Shown piece after piece: positions 1-10,267 of a stretch of 21,875 nucleotides of DNA. Origin of the DNA: a virus; the IMG/VR virus record IMGVR_UViG_3300009703_000122, positions 1 through 21,875 of that record. One strand, 5' to 3'. Below the pieces are notes generated by a model. That model had not been told where the DNA came from, did not search any database, and saw only the letters and a list, made by a program, of their open reading frames with translations. The position numbers were made by a program, and so were the translations under genes. Positions within the stretch are counted from its first letter, which is position 1. Each line of letters opens with the position of its first letter.

Positions 1-330
1 ACCGGTTGGACCTGTCGACCCGGCTGGACCGGTTGGACCTGCTGGACCTTGAGCTCCGTCAGCTCCATCTGCACCTGCCGCTCCGGTAGCACCTTGAGGA
101 CCTTGAGGACCTGTTGAACCAGTAGGACCTGCTGGTCCTTGAGCTCCATCTGCACCGTCATTCCCATCAGCACCTGCTGCACCAGTTGCTCCGGTTGCTC
201 CGGTTGCACCTGTTGACCCTTGAGGACCTGTAGCACCTTGAGGACCTGTAGCTCCCTGAGGACCTGTAGCTCCCTGCGAACCAGTAGCTCCAGTAGCTCC
301 AGTAGCTCCGTCTTCTAACTTGTCCCATGC
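1..330 (-). repeat. Collagen-like Gly-X-Y repeat region of tail fibre
   Basis: About 105 codons on the minus strand read almost entirely as Gly-X-Y triplets (GAT, GPQ, GPA, GAD, GST). Collagen-like triplets are known from phage tail fibres, where they form trimeric rods. The run starts after an [12 protein letters not shown] segment and continues past the window edge. Confidence 0.88.
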
Positions 331-2811
331 ACTACTGCCTGTACGGTAGTAGAGGTAGTTATCGGAAGTATTGAAGTAAAGGTCACCAGTTTGCAAGGCA
401 GAATTATCTGCACGAGTAGAAGGTGCACTAGAAGCAATCTGGTATATGTCGGCAAAGTTATTAACGTCACTGATGTTAGATGAGACGTTAGTAACTGCAG
501 TAATGTTATTGCCTACATTATTAATATTGGTAATAGCACCTGCACATGTCTGCAGTGAGCCACCTGTGCCAGTATTACTAGCAGCAACGGTAATAGAACC
601 TAGGTCATTGTTTTGAGAGATATCATTAGCAACGGCGGAGACATCAGTAAGCTGAGCAGATGTGAGAGTTACATTACCCCAAGTGGAGCCGTCATAGGCA
701 CGGAGAACATCTGTAGTGGTGTCAAAGTAAAGGTCACCCTCTACCAATGCAGTGCTGTTTGATCTAGTTAATGGACCGTTAGTGAAACCACTACCAGCAG
801 TGGGAGAGATTTGATAGCGATTATTGAATGCATTAATATCACTCAAGTTGCTAACAACAGTCTGCAGTGAACCTCCAGTGTTAGTGTTGGTTACAGTACC
901 AGTAACAGAACCTAGGTCGTTATTCTGAGCAAGGTCATTAGCTACAGCAGATACATCTGATAGTTGGGTTGGAGTAAGGTCCATACCCATTTGGAACTTT
1001 TGATTCCACGTACCAGATTCTCTACGCCAAAGTTCTTTACCAGTGCTGTCGGAATCAACCCAGAAGTCACCATCCACACCACCAGTAGGTGTCGTGGTTT
1101 GGTAGTAGATTTCAGTGCCGTCAGCACCGTCAGCACCGTCAGCACCGTCAGCACCGTCAGCACCGTTAGTTCCAGGAGTACCGGGAGTACCTTGATCACC
1201 TTTGGGAATGCTGAAATCAAAGGTTGCAGCTGTGGATGTACCACTATTGGTTACAGCCGCGCTAGAGCCAGCAGCACCTGTCGTGACAGTACCGACAGAA
1301 ATAGTTCCTGTACCACCGGTATCACCTTTAGGTATTGCAAAGTCGAGTACTGCTGCTGCAGATGTTCCACTGTTAGTTACGCTTACATTCGTACCAGCGT
1401 TGCCAGTAGTAACCGAACCAACAGAAACCGTTGCAGCAGCTCCAGTAGCACCTGTGGGAATGGTGAAATCTAAAGTGGCTGCACCAGATGTACCAGAATT
1501 AGAGACGGCAGCAGATGAACCAGCAGCACCAGTAGTTACTGACCCTACGCTTACTGTAGCGGCATCGCCTTGGTCACCCTTAGGTATGGTGAAATTAAGG
1601 ATGGCTGATGTGTTAGATCCTGTATTAGTAATAGAGGCGCTAGATCCCGCAGCACCGGTTGTAACAGTACCAACAGTAATAGTACCTGCTGGACCTTGTG
1701 CACCGCCAGTAGCATTCCAAGCACTACCCGTGTAATACTTTAAAAGATTGTTAGTAGTGTCGTACCAAAGATCACCAGATACAACCGTCCAACCAGCAGG
1801 TAAAACTGGGTTACCGGAGTTGTTAACATCCTCTGCAGCAATTAAATACTCATCTGCATACCTGTTTAAAGCACCAATACTTCCGGCAACAGTTGTGATG
1901 TCAGTAGCATTACTAGCAACGTTTTGAATGTTATTGTTACTAATCTGACCAGCAACAGCTGTCACATCCCCGTTGATACCGGCTACTGTATTAATGTTAG
2001 GTATTGCGGGAATAACAGTACTGATATTGGACAGGTTAGGTGCCGTTGCAAGGGTACCGATATCAGAGACACTAGGTGCAACAGCTGTAATATCAGAGAT
2101 TGAGTTTGAAATAGATTGCCAGTCAACTGTGCTGGATCCTCCAGAAACTGCATCACTGATAAGACCATAGTCACTAAAGGTACTAGCAGCTCCAGCAATA
2201 ACTTCAAGTGCACTAATCTGTGAATTAGTAAGTGTAACTGGATTCCAGGTATTGTTGTAGCGATAGTTTAACCGTATATTTGCTGTATCAAGCCAAATAT
2301 CACCATCTTGTAGTGCTGTACTGCTTCCACCTGGGCGAGTAGTAGGTGCTGTTCCACTGGATTGGAATTTGTATTCAAACTCGTTGCCCTGGTCTACAAA
2401 AGCAGCAATAAAGTTATAGAGATCAGCTACGGTATTACCGTCTGCCTGGATACTGGCATTAGCAGTATTAACACCCGTAAGATCTAACTTGCGCTCATCA
2501 AACTCCTCAATAATATTGAAGACCTGAGTCTGATTCCTATTAAGGTCTTGAGCACGGATTGAACCACCTGGGTTAAATTGAACAGCAGCATTGTCTGTAC
2601 TTGTCTCACGGCGTACCGTAAAAACATCACCAACATTGTAGTTGCCTGATGCAATAGCGATCTGTGTTCTTGTAACGAATTGCCAATTTGTAAATGGCGT
2701 AGCTCCCTTGTAGACCTTTACGTCACTTTCATTAATCCAATCAAATGTAAAATTAATGAGGAGATTGCCGGTAGTTCCAGAAGCTACTGTGTATTTAGTT
2801 TCTAAGTTCAT
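1..2811 (-). CDS. Tail fibre protein (T7 gp17-like N-terminus), 3' end cut by window
   Basis: The reading frame is open for 937 codons from ATG at 2811 to the window edge, with no stop; the C-terminus lies outside. The first ~130 residues resemble the T7 gp17 tail-fibre N-terminal domain that attaches the fibre to the tail (a YTVASG start, FTFDWI, VRRETST and [14 protein letters not shown] segments). Beyond this the protein is modular. There are five short copies of a GDxxxDTxxxxLxxxxGSxW-type motif, four tandem 42-residue beta-type modules (about residues 373-540), a GAD run (about 550-565) and a Gly-X-Y collagen-like stretch (about 832-937) still running at the edge. The start overlaps the stop of the upstream internal core gene as ATGA, so translation is probably coupled. 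It should trimerise and bind the host surface; receptor specificity cannot be read. The domain call is confident, the receptor role is from the family. Confidence 0.88.
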   Translation of the reverse strand, partial: MNLETKYTVASGTTGNLLINFTFDWINESDVKVYKGATPFTNWQFVTRTQIAIASGNYNVGDVFTVRRETSTDNAAVQFNPGGSIRAQDLNRNQTQVFNIIEEFDERKLDLTGVNTANASIQADGNTVADLYNFIAAFVDQGNEFEYKFQSSGTAPTTRPGGSSTALQDGDIWLDTANIRLNYRYNNTWNPVTLTNSQISALEVIAGAASTFSDYGLISDAVSGGSSTVDWQSISNSISDITAVAPSVSDIGTLATAPNLSNISTVIPAIPNINTVAGINGDVTAVAGQISNNNIQNVASNATDITTVAGSIGALNRYADEYLIAAEDVNNSGNPVLPAGWTVVSGDLWYDTTNNLLKYYTGSAWNATGGAQGPAGTITVGTVTTGAAGSSASITNTGSNTSAILNFTIPKGDQGDAATVSVGSVTTGAAGSSAAVSNSGTSGAATLDFTIPTGATGAAATVSVGSVTTGNAGTNVSVTNSGTSAAAVLDFAIPKGDTGGTGTISVGTVTTGAAGSSAAVTNSGTSTAATFDFSIPKGDQGTPGTPGTNGADGADGADGADGADGTEIYYQTTTPTGGVDGDFWVDSDSTGKELWRRESGTWNQKFQMGMDLTPTQLSDVSAVANDLAQNNDLGSVTGTVTNTNTGGSLQTVVSNLSDINAFNNRYQISPTAGSGFTNGPLTRSNSTALVEGDLYFDTTTDVLRAYDGSTWGNVTLTSAQLTDVSAVANDISQNNDLGSITVAASNTGTGGSLQTCAGAITNINNVGNNITAVTNVSSNISDVNNFADIYQIASSAPSTRADNSALQTGDLYFNTSDNYLYYRTGSSAWDKLEDGATGATGATGSQGATGPQGATGPQGATGPQGSTGATGATGATGAAGADGNDGADGAQGPAGPTGSTGPQGPQGATGAAGADGADGAQGPAGPTGPAGSTGPTG
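1121..1165 (-). repeat. Five perfect copies of a 9-bp repeat (Gly-Ala-Asp codons)
   Basis: The plus-strand unit tcagcaccg occurs five times without change, with a degenerate sixth copy (tcagtgccg) at 1112-1120. Read on the minus strand it encodes a GAD run inside the tail fibre. Perfect identity at DNA level, including the wobble positions, suggests recent slippage expansion. It is in frame, so copy-number change would alter fibre length without breaking the gene. Confidence 0.85.
1190..1700 (-). repeat. Four tandem 126-bp repeats in tail fibre
   Basis: Equivalent positions recur at 1586, 1460, 1334 and 1208, exactly 126 bp (42 codons) apart. Each unit encodes a VGxVTTGxAGxxxxVTNSGT-type segment, then a hydrophobic DFTIP and a GxxG collagen-like link. 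Copies differ at many bases, so the duplication is not recent. Confidence 0.85.
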
Positions 2812-5800
2812 TGGTCAAGAATTTCTTGTACATCTTCTGGAAGTCGGCCTTCCAATACTGCTTGCTTCTGTTCAAGCAGGTCTCCTTGTCGATCTAATAC
2901 AGCGTCGTAGTTAGATAATTGAGGGATAGCCTCTTCTCTTGCAGCACGGAGGTGCTGGTCCAATTCATTGAACAAGTAATCAAACTTGTCAACTGGGTAA
3001 CTCTCAGATCCATAACCCTGCCGACGTAGTGTTTTCATCTTTTTCACAAAGTCTTTGGCATCCTTTCGAGCCATAACTTCACGTAGTCGATCTAAGAAGT
3101 ACTGATCTTTACCCATGATTGCATAAAGTTCAGATTGTTCTTGTGGAGTAAATTCGATACCGTCATCACCTTTAATCATGATAGGCCTTGAATCGTATTC
3201 AATTTCAACAAGGAACTGACGTTCTGGGGTCAAATCACCAGAAACTTTGAATGGTGAAAGGTCGTTATATAGACGTACAAGGAGATTGTCGTGAGACCAC
3301 ACTGGAGATCCATCAAGCCAGTCGGTAAGTACTGGTGCTGCACCTTGGGGGTCAAGGACATCTAAGCCACGGTTCCTGTTACGCAGCAATGCCATGTATT
3401 CATTATTGTGAATAGTAAGCATTGGGCTAAGAACACGGCCGAGGTCATTACGAGCACCACTTAGAGGCAGTGCCGAGCTGGTAAACGAAGCAGACCAACG
3501 ACTCCATGCACCTTCATCACCGGATACAATCGACAACAGTGGTTCTAAACCCTGCAGTGGTGTACGTCCAGTGATAGTTGAAGCAGCAATATATGCCAAC
3601 TTACGGAATGAATTCTCAGTATGTGCTTCAGAAACCATGTCAAAGTTATCTGCAACATTAGCTACTGCAGAAACCCAATCAGCCCAAGGTCCAAGGTTTT
3701 CAAAGGAATGCCAGTTACCAAGCGGATCTTGGAACTGCCGTGGATTCCAATCCACTTCTCTACGAAGTTTTTGTACCTCTCGGTCGTAATGACCGTCACC
3801 ACGCAGCCTGCCTTGGAGTGCCATGCCTACTGCCATTGCTGCAATTGTGGTGCCGATAGCTACCCGACCAATCGTTTCATTCTGCAGCTCAGTAAATTTA
3901 GCAATCTTCCTATCATCAATAGGTATCCCACGTTTCTGTAAAGCAGTGGTAATTTCATCTGGATGGAAGTCACTTACTTTTTTACCGTGATACCCAACAA
4001 GCTCCCTGTAGTCACCAGCAAGGGCACCAAGAGGAGTTCGGTTCCAGCCAGCACCGATCATGTTCATCGATGTTTTGGTAAACATCATGAATGGACGGAT
4101 AGCTGGTATGTGAGTAATGATGCTACTAATTCCATTAATAGCTTCACTGTCTAAGCTCATTGCAATTTCACGGCTTGCATACTCCACAGCCTCATCTTTG
4201 ATGAATCCAGACCTGTCGAACATTTCGCTGTAGTGTTGATCCGCAGCCCTTTGTAGGTCCTCAGGACCCATATCACCAAACAGAAGGTTTGCGTCATAAG
4301 CACGCCCACGGGCTTCAAAGTTAGCAATCACTGCACGGGTAAAGCCATCAAATGCACCCATTGCATTAACACCGAATCGGAGTACTGGATGTTTTTGCAG
4401 GTCATTTAGGTTTTCAACGAAGTTAACCATGACCCTTGGGCCTAGTTCGCCGTTGGCTTCTGCAGCATCTGCAGCTGCATTCAGAACCTCCATTGTGTTT
4501 GCATTTTTAATCTGCAGATCATCACGCATTACATAAGGTACTGAGTGAGGATCCATTGAGGATTTCTTGAACACCATCCCCATGTGAGCACTACCCTTTC
4601 TCAGGGTGTCCATCACGGCGCTGTATTGATACCAACCACGTCGGATAGAATCCATGTCCCCACGAACCGCAGCCCCTGCAAACAATGCAGCTGGTTTCTC
4701 AAGCAATAGGATGGTGTTAGAAAGCCCGGCTTTCATTGGTGTGACAATACTTGAAAGCATTGAGTTGTAGATATTGCCCCACACACCCTGCATTACTTGC
4801 GATGGGATAGAGACCTCACCTACATCAAAAAAAGCCTTTTTAATGACACCAAGGCTGTTACTAACGAATTGGTTTAATTTATAGATACTATCGACGTTTC
4901 CATCTGTAAGTTCATAAGCCAACCACAGTGGTTTCATTGCTTCTGGATGACTTGTACTAAGAGCTCGTAACTCTTCTACAAACTTACGATTCCTAGGGAT
5001 GATGTTACCTAATGCATCTTCAGTTTGCTCCCGTGCCTTATCGGCAAGATCTTTCAGTTTCTTGGGATCACGGTTTTTGATAACCGACCACATACGCTTC
5101 CACGTATTCAGGTAGTTCAGTGAGCTACCGCGAATATACGAAGCAAGCCCCTTTTCTACCATCAAGTATTCAAGTCGATCGAGGATCTGTTCCTGAGCAC
5201 GTTGGATAATATTGGTGTCATCCATCATGCGTGCACCTTCAGCGATGTCGCTGATCTGACCAGCCATTGAGGTAGTCAAATATGCCTGGGCTTTCATGGT
5301 GTCCATGTTCATGTAGTCATCCATATATGACTTCATGGCCTTCATGACACCGTTGTATGCGGGGTTGTTTAGATTCTCAAGCCCTTCATTGATGTTCTTG
5401 TATTCATCAAGGATACCTTTGAGGAATCCACGATCAGCAAGAGGGTCGTAAAGCACTTCTGCAAGACGTGTGCCTGCAGCATCAATCTCTTCAAATGATG
5501 TGGTTGCACCCTTGGCGATATGATCCCATTCACCAGAGTTGGTGATGGATTGTTTAACGAGATCAACTAGCGTACGCCGTGATAAGTCATCAGCTTGGAG
5601 ACCGAACTTAAGTGCACCCTCTGTGATAATGCTTCCAAGTCTGCCCCATGTGGTACCTCGGTTGTTTTGGATACGGGCAGCAGCGACCATTGCATCAGCT
5701 ACACCACGCTTATTGGGAGCAATAGTTCCTTGTTGAACTGGGTCAATCAAATCCGAGTGGACACCAAGGAGTGGCTCATCAAGTCGTGCACCAGCTTTCT

Positions 5801-6788
5801 GGCTTAAGTTCCAATCTGCAACTTCATTCAACGCATCTTCGCGTGACATTGCACTGAACTCAACTTGTGCTTCTACGTCATCAAGCGCATCGAGAAGATC
5901 ATCACCACTTTGAGATTTACCAAGCTTCTCATAGATTGCTCCCATCTTCTCCTGATTAACGACATCAAGTTCGTTAAAGAAAGCTTCAGAGATTTTATTG
6001 CGTGGTTTAATCTTTGAAAAGAAATCAACTCCACGCAATGCATTCATCAATCGAGCAATACCTACACCAAGGTCAGCAAATATGCCGAGTGCTACACCTT
6101 CCTTGACGGTTTTATCTCGCTTCAGATCTTCACTGTCTTCATCGAGTGTTGCCCAGTCGTCACTAATCCAACCCAAGCGGTTTGGGAATTGTTCCTTTAA
6201 GTAGCCGAGAAGGTTATCCCCCTCACCACTCGTCTTATTTAAATAATCGACTGATGCACCTGCACCTGCACTGAAGGCAGCCTCACCGAGCCACTTGACC
6301 AGTGGGTCGTTAGTTACTGCCCATTTACCAATGCTTACAGGTTTAACAGCCGCAAGTGCTTGCAACCCTTTAACACCAAACCTTGTTGCATAAATTGTAG
6401 GAATAACTACGGATGAGATCTCACGAAATGCCTGAGCAAATTCGTTCTTATATGCTGGAGCCTCCGGTAAATCTAAGGGGCTGAAGTGGTTGAATGCATC
6501 AATTGCAAAATCAACCGTTCCAGCAGCGGGTGATGTGATTAGTTCTTGTGCAGTCTTACCGCCCTCTAGAAGGGTCTCTCCAGCAGCCGTTACAGCTTCC
6601 ATAAAGGAAGGTTCTTCATCGGCCTTCTCGGGGCTTGTAGGTGCCTCTGAGGTGGCCTCTGGCTTGGGAGCGGGAGCCTGCTTTACTGATCCGTCTTCTT
6701 CAAGACCAAGGATCGTGTTTTGTTGTTTTAGTTCCTCCAGCTCTTGTGGAGTTAGTTCCCTATCTAAGGGATCAATAAGTTCTGCCAT
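2808..6788 (-). CDS. Internal virion (core) protein, T7 gp16-like by position
   Basis: A 1326-residue protein, close to T7 gp16 (about 1318), in the matching place between the gp15-like gene and the tail fibre. In T7 the gp14, gp15 and gp16 proteins form the internal core that is ejected into the cell and makes a channel for DNA. The N-terminus is acidic and low-complexity (Glu/Pro/Ala-rich up to about residue 65). The middle and C-terminal parts are long, mostly helical and charged, with some hydrophobic helices ([19 protein letters not shown]). The lytic transglycosylase domain that T7 gp16 carries at its N-terminus is not visible; a matching domain lies in the neighbouring gene instead. 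It starts in a TAATG junction with the upstream gene (1-base overlap) and ends in an ATGA junction with the fibre gene. Identity rests on length and synteny more than on motifs. Confidence 0.75.
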   Translation of the reverse strand: MAELIDPLDRELTPQELEELKQQNTILGLEEDGSVKQAPAPKPEATSEAPTSPEKADEEPSFMEAVTAAGETLLEGGKTAQELITSPAAGTVDFAIDAFNHFSPLDLPEAPAYKNEFAQAFREISSVVIPTIYATRFGVKGLQALAAVKPVSIGKWAVTNDPLVKWLGEAAFSAGAGASVDYLNKTSGEGDNLLGYLKEQFPNRLGWISDDWATLDEDSEDLKRDKTVKEGVALGIFADLGVGIARLMNALRGVDFFSKIKPRNKISEAFFNELDVVNQEKMGAIYEKLGKSQSGDDLLDALDDVEAQVEFSAMSREDALNEVADWNLSQKAGARLDEPLLGVHSDLIDPVQQGTIAPNKRGVADAMVAAARIQNNRGTTWGRLGSIITEGALKFGLQADDLSRRTLVDLVKQSITNSGEWDHIAKGATTSFEEIDAAGTRLAEVLYDPLADRGFLKGILDEYKNINEGLENLNNPAYNGVMKAMKSYMDDYMNMDTMKAQAYLTTSMAGQISDIAEGARMMDDTNIIQRAQEQILDRLEYLMVEKGLASYIRGSSLNYLNTWKRMWSVIKNRDPKKLKDLADKAREQTEDALGNIIPRNRKFVEELRALSTSHPEAMKPLWLAYELTDGNVDSIYKLNQFVSNSLGVIKKAFFDVGEVSIPSQVMQGVWGNIYNSMLSSIVTPMKAGLSNTILLLEKPAALFAGAAVRGDMDSIRRGWYQYSAVMDTLRKGSAHMGMVFKKSSMDPHSVPYVMRDDLQIKNANTMEVLNAAADAAEANGELGPRVMVNFVENLNDLQKHPVLRFGVNAMGAFDGFTRAVIANFEARGRAYDANLLFGDMGPEDLQRAADQHYSEMFDRSGFIKDEAVEYASREIAMSLDSEAINGISSIITHIPAIRPFMMFTKTSMNMIGAGWNRTPLGALAGDYRELVGYHGKKVSDFHPDEITTALQKRGIPIDDRKIAKFTELQNETIGRVAIGTTIAAMAVGMALQGRLRGDGHYDREVQKLRREVDWNPRQFQDPLGNWHSFENLGPWADWVSAVANVADNFDMVSEAHTENSFRKLAYIAASTITGRTPLQGLEPLLSIVSGDEGAWSRWSASFTSSALPLSGARNDLGRVLSPMLTIHNNEYMALLRNRNRGLDVLDPQGAAPVLTDWLDGSPVWSHDNLLVRLYNDLSPFKVSGDLTPERQFLVEIEYDSRPIMIKGDDGIEFTPQEQSELYAIMGKDQYFLDRLREVMARKDAKDFVKKMKTLRRQGYGSESYPVDKFDYLFNELDQHLRAAREEAIPQLSNYDAVLDRQGDLLEQKQAVLEGRLPEDVQEILDQ

Positions 6789-9460
6789 TAGCGGTCATAC
6801 TCTGAAAATGTTGATCGGAATTTCTCCACGTCCCCACTATTGAAATCTGACATTCGCATCATTGCTGGATGATTAAGTGCCACGTCAGATCCTCCAAAAC
6901 GACACATAGCCATTAACACATAAGCAAGGTACAGACTATTTTCACCACCAGCATAGCTTCCACCGTACTGTGGGATTCTCTTTTTGTTGTTGATTACTGC
7001 CGTGTCGCCTGCATTATAAGCAAGAGCAGCTAATCCCATCCGTTCTTCAAGAGAAAGGTTTGGGTACTCTCTTGTCATAGCTTTCATGCTATCCGCAAGG
7101 TGACGTACAGCCATATCTGCTGCAGATTGCGGATTCATAGGATCGCCTCCCATGTTTCTTGCAGTTCCTGGCATAATCTGAAAGTAGCCTCTAGCTCCAG
7201 CTGAGCTGACATCACCACTCCTCCAAACACCTCGATTCTCAGCATCACCAACTGCAAACGTCAGCATGGCAAGTTGGTCTGGTGTAAGTCCAGTACCAGC
7301 AACATGCTTAGCTGCAGCTGTTTCGATATGTTCACCTAGGTTGTCAGGTAATGGTGGTCTCTGCCATTTGGCTGCACCAGTAGCAGTACAAAATGCACCA
7401 GCACGACTTTGTTGTGTTGCTTTTGGACCGTAGATATCTTGAATTTGTTTTGCTGATAATCCTTTATCTAGGTCCGTATTTGCTTTGGGGAATTGAACTC
7501 CTTTCCCATCTGGGTGGTGAAACTTGTATGCGCGATTGAAGAGCTCGACAGGAGCAATGTTGTACTTAACGCCGTAATCGTAAAATTTTTGAGGTAGTTT
7601 AAATCCATTCTTTGTTAGGTTTGCTGCTATTTCTTTGATCTCTGTATTGGTAGAAATTACTTCTGGAAGAGCCGTTAATCCACGCTTTTCGAGTCCTTGG
7701 TTAATGCGTGATATCTCCTGCTGTTTAGCTTCAAAATCTGAGGGGTCACCGTCAATTCCACGGAACTGGCCTTTGTTTGAATACTCCCCCCTACTATCTG
7801 ACCGGAAGTACCTACTACTAGGGTCTTGTTGCTCAAGCAAGAACAACTCTTTTGTCTTCCGATAAGCCTCGTCAGGATCTTTTACATTATCGTAGATACT
7901 AACAAACAGTTCTTTCAGTCGATTCTCAACTTGATCATGCACATCTGTTCGTGTCTTATATGGGGTAAGGTTAAACATACCCTTTACATAACTAGGAATC
8001 AGATCCAACTTTTGCTTAGCATTGTCTGGCATGGCCAGCATTTCTGTACCAGCTCTCGCAGCTTGTTGAAATTCATTCTGAAGCTGAGGACTTGCATTTA
8101 GATAGACAGGATGCTTCTCATGTAGTGAAAAATTCTGCCTTAGAGTATTGAGCTGCCTACGCTGATCATCCATCACGATATCGTCCATCGTGAATCCCTT
8201 ACGGAAATTAGAGATAACTTGGCTGGGATTCAACCCCTTACCCAAATACATCTCTGCTTCAATATCATCGAGATCTTTTTCTGTCATAGGAGTACCAGCA
8301 GTAAGGCTTTCACTTAGTACCTGCCGAGTCTCCTCTTCCGTCTCCAAATAGAGCATATCTCTGTCGTGAGTGGTTGCTTTAAAAGCAGACCTTTCGTACT
8401 CTCTTCGTAGTAGTAGTAGTTCATTGTAAAGACCAAGGCGCTCACCATCATCCTTCCACTTGGCCTTCGAGCCTTTCCTGGAAGATGGCTGGGAAAAGAT
8501 TACTTCAATATCTGTGCCGGTAAGTTGACCGTTTTTAGCCCAATAACGAAGTAGCTTGCTGTTTTGAGCCCAAGCACCTTGCAATCCATCTTCATGGAGA
8601 TGTGATGTGGATCCCATCCATTTACCTAGATCTTTATCAGAAAGGAAGGTCTGCGATGCTTTAAGACGTGCATCCCCCTTAAGCTGCTTTGTCCATTCAA
8701 CCCTCGATTTACCAAGAATCTCAGCCCTTGCCTGGTTAATTTGTGGTTTGAGACTGAGCTCATAGAGGTCATCGGGTAGGAAGGAAGCTCCTGTTTGCTC
8801 ATGGAATTGACGTACCAGTACTTCCGTTGCTGCAACTATTTCAGCAGGATCTCGTGCCTGCATGGGGGTAATAACACGATCACCAATAGGGATCTCAGTA
8901 CTATCATCTGTTGCCAGCCTTTGGTTCAACCATGGCTTGACATACTTTCCAAGACTCTGAACCATAGAGTTCTGAGCATGAAACTTTTGGTAATTGTCTA
9001 AGTTATTGAGAGCTGCAATAGCTTCGTAGTTAGCCTTCTGGGCATTCTTTAGTTTTACATTATCAATCTTCTTAGAGTCGTCCTTCATTGAGGCGATCTC
9101 TAACCTGATTCGTTCGAGGTCTTCAGATGTAGTTTGGACATCAAGCAGAGCCATCTTGGCTTCAGTTTGCTTGGCCTTCTCATACATCTGTGCGCCCAAA
9201 TCAAGCCCAGCTTTCAGCTTTTCTGAAAACTGAGCCATTTGATTCATACGAACTTCTGTTTCTTTAGATTCTCGACCACGCTTCAACTTCACACTGAATG
9301 CTTTCACATCGGCCGTAGCCTTTTCGTGTCGTTGAAGTGTGTTCTCGAATTGTTGTGCGTTCAGACGTATCTGTTCTGTGACATCGGGAAGGTTGATTGG
9401 TTTGAACCCTTGGGATCTTTGACTACCTTCAAACTCGATGTTTCCCTTGAATGCTGCCAT
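6788..9460 (-). CDS. Internal virion protein with C-terminal lytic transglycosylase (SLT) domain, T7 gp15-like by position
   Basis: 890 residues. The first ~700 are charged and helical with coiled-coil-like heptads and fit an internal core protein. Residues about 708-851 carry a soluble lytic transglycosylase signature: a candidate catalytic Glu741 in GDAENRG, then SSAGARGYFQIMPGTA (about 752-767) and ALAYNAG (about 812-818). Such domains cleave the glycan strand of peptidoglycan, here presumably to let the ejected core cross the wall. In T7 this activity is at the N-terminus of gp16, so the domain sits on a different protein here. No strong Shine-Dalgarno sequence precedes the ATG at 9460; the upstream gp14-like gene stops 7 bases before it. 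The SLT call is confident; the gp15 name is by order. Confidence 0.85.
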   Translation of the reverse strand: MAAFKGNIEFEGSQRSQGFKPINLPDVTEQIRLNAQQFENTLQRHEKATADVKAFSVKLKRGRESKETEVRMNQMAQFSEKLKAGLDLGAQMYEKAKQTEAKMALLDVQTTSEDLERIRLEIASMKDDSKKIDNVKLKNAQKANYEAIAALNNLDNYQKFHAQNSMVQSLGKYVKPWLNQRLATDDSTEIPIGDRVITPMQARDPAEIVAATEVLVRQFHEQTGASFLPDDLYELSLKPQINQARAEILGKSRVEWTKQLKGDARLKASQTFLSDKDLGKWMGSTSHLHEDGLQGAWAQNSKLLRYWAKNGQLTGTDIEVIFSQPSSRKGSKAKWKDDGERLGLYNELLLLRREYERSAFKATTHDRDMLYLETEEETRQVLSESLTAGTPMTEKDLDDIEAEMYLGKGLNPSQVISNFRKGFTMDDIVMDDQRRQLNTLRQNFSLHEKHPVYLNASPQLQNEFQQAARAGTEMLAMPDNAKQKLDLIPSYVKGMFNLTPYKTRTDVHDQVENRLKELFVSIYDNVKDPDEAYRKTKELFLLEQQDPSSRYFRSDSRGEYSNKGQFRGIDGDPSDFEAKQQEISRINQGLEKRGLTALPEVISTNTEIKEIAANLTKNGFKLPQKFYDYGVKYNIAPVELFNRAYKFHHPDGKGVQFPKANTDLDKGLSAKQIQDIYGPKATQQSRAGAFCTATGAAKWQRPPLPDNLGEHIETAAAKHVAGTGLTPDQLAMLTFAVGDAENRGVWRSGDVSSAGARGYFQIMPGTARNMGGDPMNPQSAADMAVRHLADSMKAMTREYPNLSLEERMGLAALAYNAGDTAVINNKKRIPQYGGSYAGGENSLYLAYVLMAMCRFGGSDVALNHPAMMRMSDFNSGDVEKFRSTFSEYDR

Positions 9461-9467
9461 TTAATTA

Positions 9468-10265
9468 TTATGGTAATTGAAATGCGGCGCCGCCAATCTT
9501 TGGACCAGAGCCTAATGTGCCAAACCTATCAACACCGAATTCAGTGGGTGGTTTGTTTAACCCACCTCCTTGAACAAAAGCTGAAGCGGTATCCATAGCC
9601 ACCTGGGCTGCTGCATTACCGATCCTCAGACCAATACTGCGGTCCATTGCTTTTGGTTTACTGGGCATTGCTGTTGGTCTAAAGACCTCCAGCTCTGGTG
9701 CAATAGCTACCTCTGCATGTGCATTAAGGTTGGCTTGGTATTCATCTCGTGAGATCTGATCCATAACACCCTGTGTACCCTCAAGGCTGCGACCAAGGTT
9801 GGCTGCACTCAAGAAGCGGTTACGATGGTATCCACCGTACGTGTCTTTAAATGTTGCAAGTTCAGAGGCTCTGCTTGTGTAACCACGTGCTGCAGACTCT
9901 CCAGCAGATCTCGTAAGTTCTGCAAGAAGGTCTTGCTGTTGGAACATAAATGCAGAGATGGAATCCATGGCACCCATTTGTTCGCCAATGTATCCACGCT
10001 CTGCAGCTTCTCTATTCATTTGTAGTTGCTGCTGGTACCTCTGAAGATCCATATCCCAGATCTTCCTAATGCGAGTGTTAGCGCGATCTACTCGTGCAGC
10101 TTCTTGAGCATTAGCAATTTGTACCTGCCGTTTCTTATCGCTATATGCTTTACGGTTGGCCTCATCAGCTGCATTATACTGGGATTCTTGCATTGCGAAT
10201 CCAAGTCCTTGTTTAGCTGCACTTAAGCCAGCCGAGACCGCCATAAAAGCTAAAGGTAAAGGCAT
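9468..10265 (-). CDS. Internal virion protein, T7 gp14-like by position
   Basis: 265 residues, somewhat longer than T7 gp14 (196). It opens with a small-residue hydrophobic segment (LPLAFMAVSAGLSAAKQGLG), followed by an Ala/Gln/Arg-rich helical region (about 25-150) typical of injected core proteins. The C-terminus is Gly/Pro-rich. In T7, gp14 goes into the outer membrane as the distal part of the ejection channel. Synteny is right: directly after tail tube B and before the gp15-like gene. The ATG is preceded by a clear AGGAG at 9-base spacing, inside the 3' end of the upstream gene. No enzyme motif is visible. Confidence 0.75.
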   Translation of the reverse strand: MPLPLAFMAVSAGLSAAKQGLGFAMQESQYNAADEANRKAYSDKKRQVQIANAQEAARVDRANTRIRKIWDMDLQRYQQQLQMNREAAERGYIGEQMGAMDSISAFMFQQQDLLAELTRSAGESAARGYTSRASELATFKDTYGGYHRNRFLSAANLGRSLEGTQGVMDQISRDEYQANLNAHAEVAIAPELEVFRPTAMPSKPKAMDRSIGLRIGNAAAQVAMDTASAFVQGGGLNKPPTEFGVDRFGTLGSGPKIGGAAFQLP

Positions 10266-10267
10266 AT

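Noticed and set aside
1112-1165. Short direct repeats as a CRISPR array
   Set aside because: Units are 9 bp, contiguous and in frame in a coding region, with no spacers.
964-1735. Long open frames on the plus strand opposite the tail fibre
   Set aside because: They are antisense shadows of the repeat-rich tail fibre; their Ser/Thr/Cys or Val/Ala/Pro repeats mirror the Gly-rich codons, and the minus frame is open for 937 codons with a gp17-like start.
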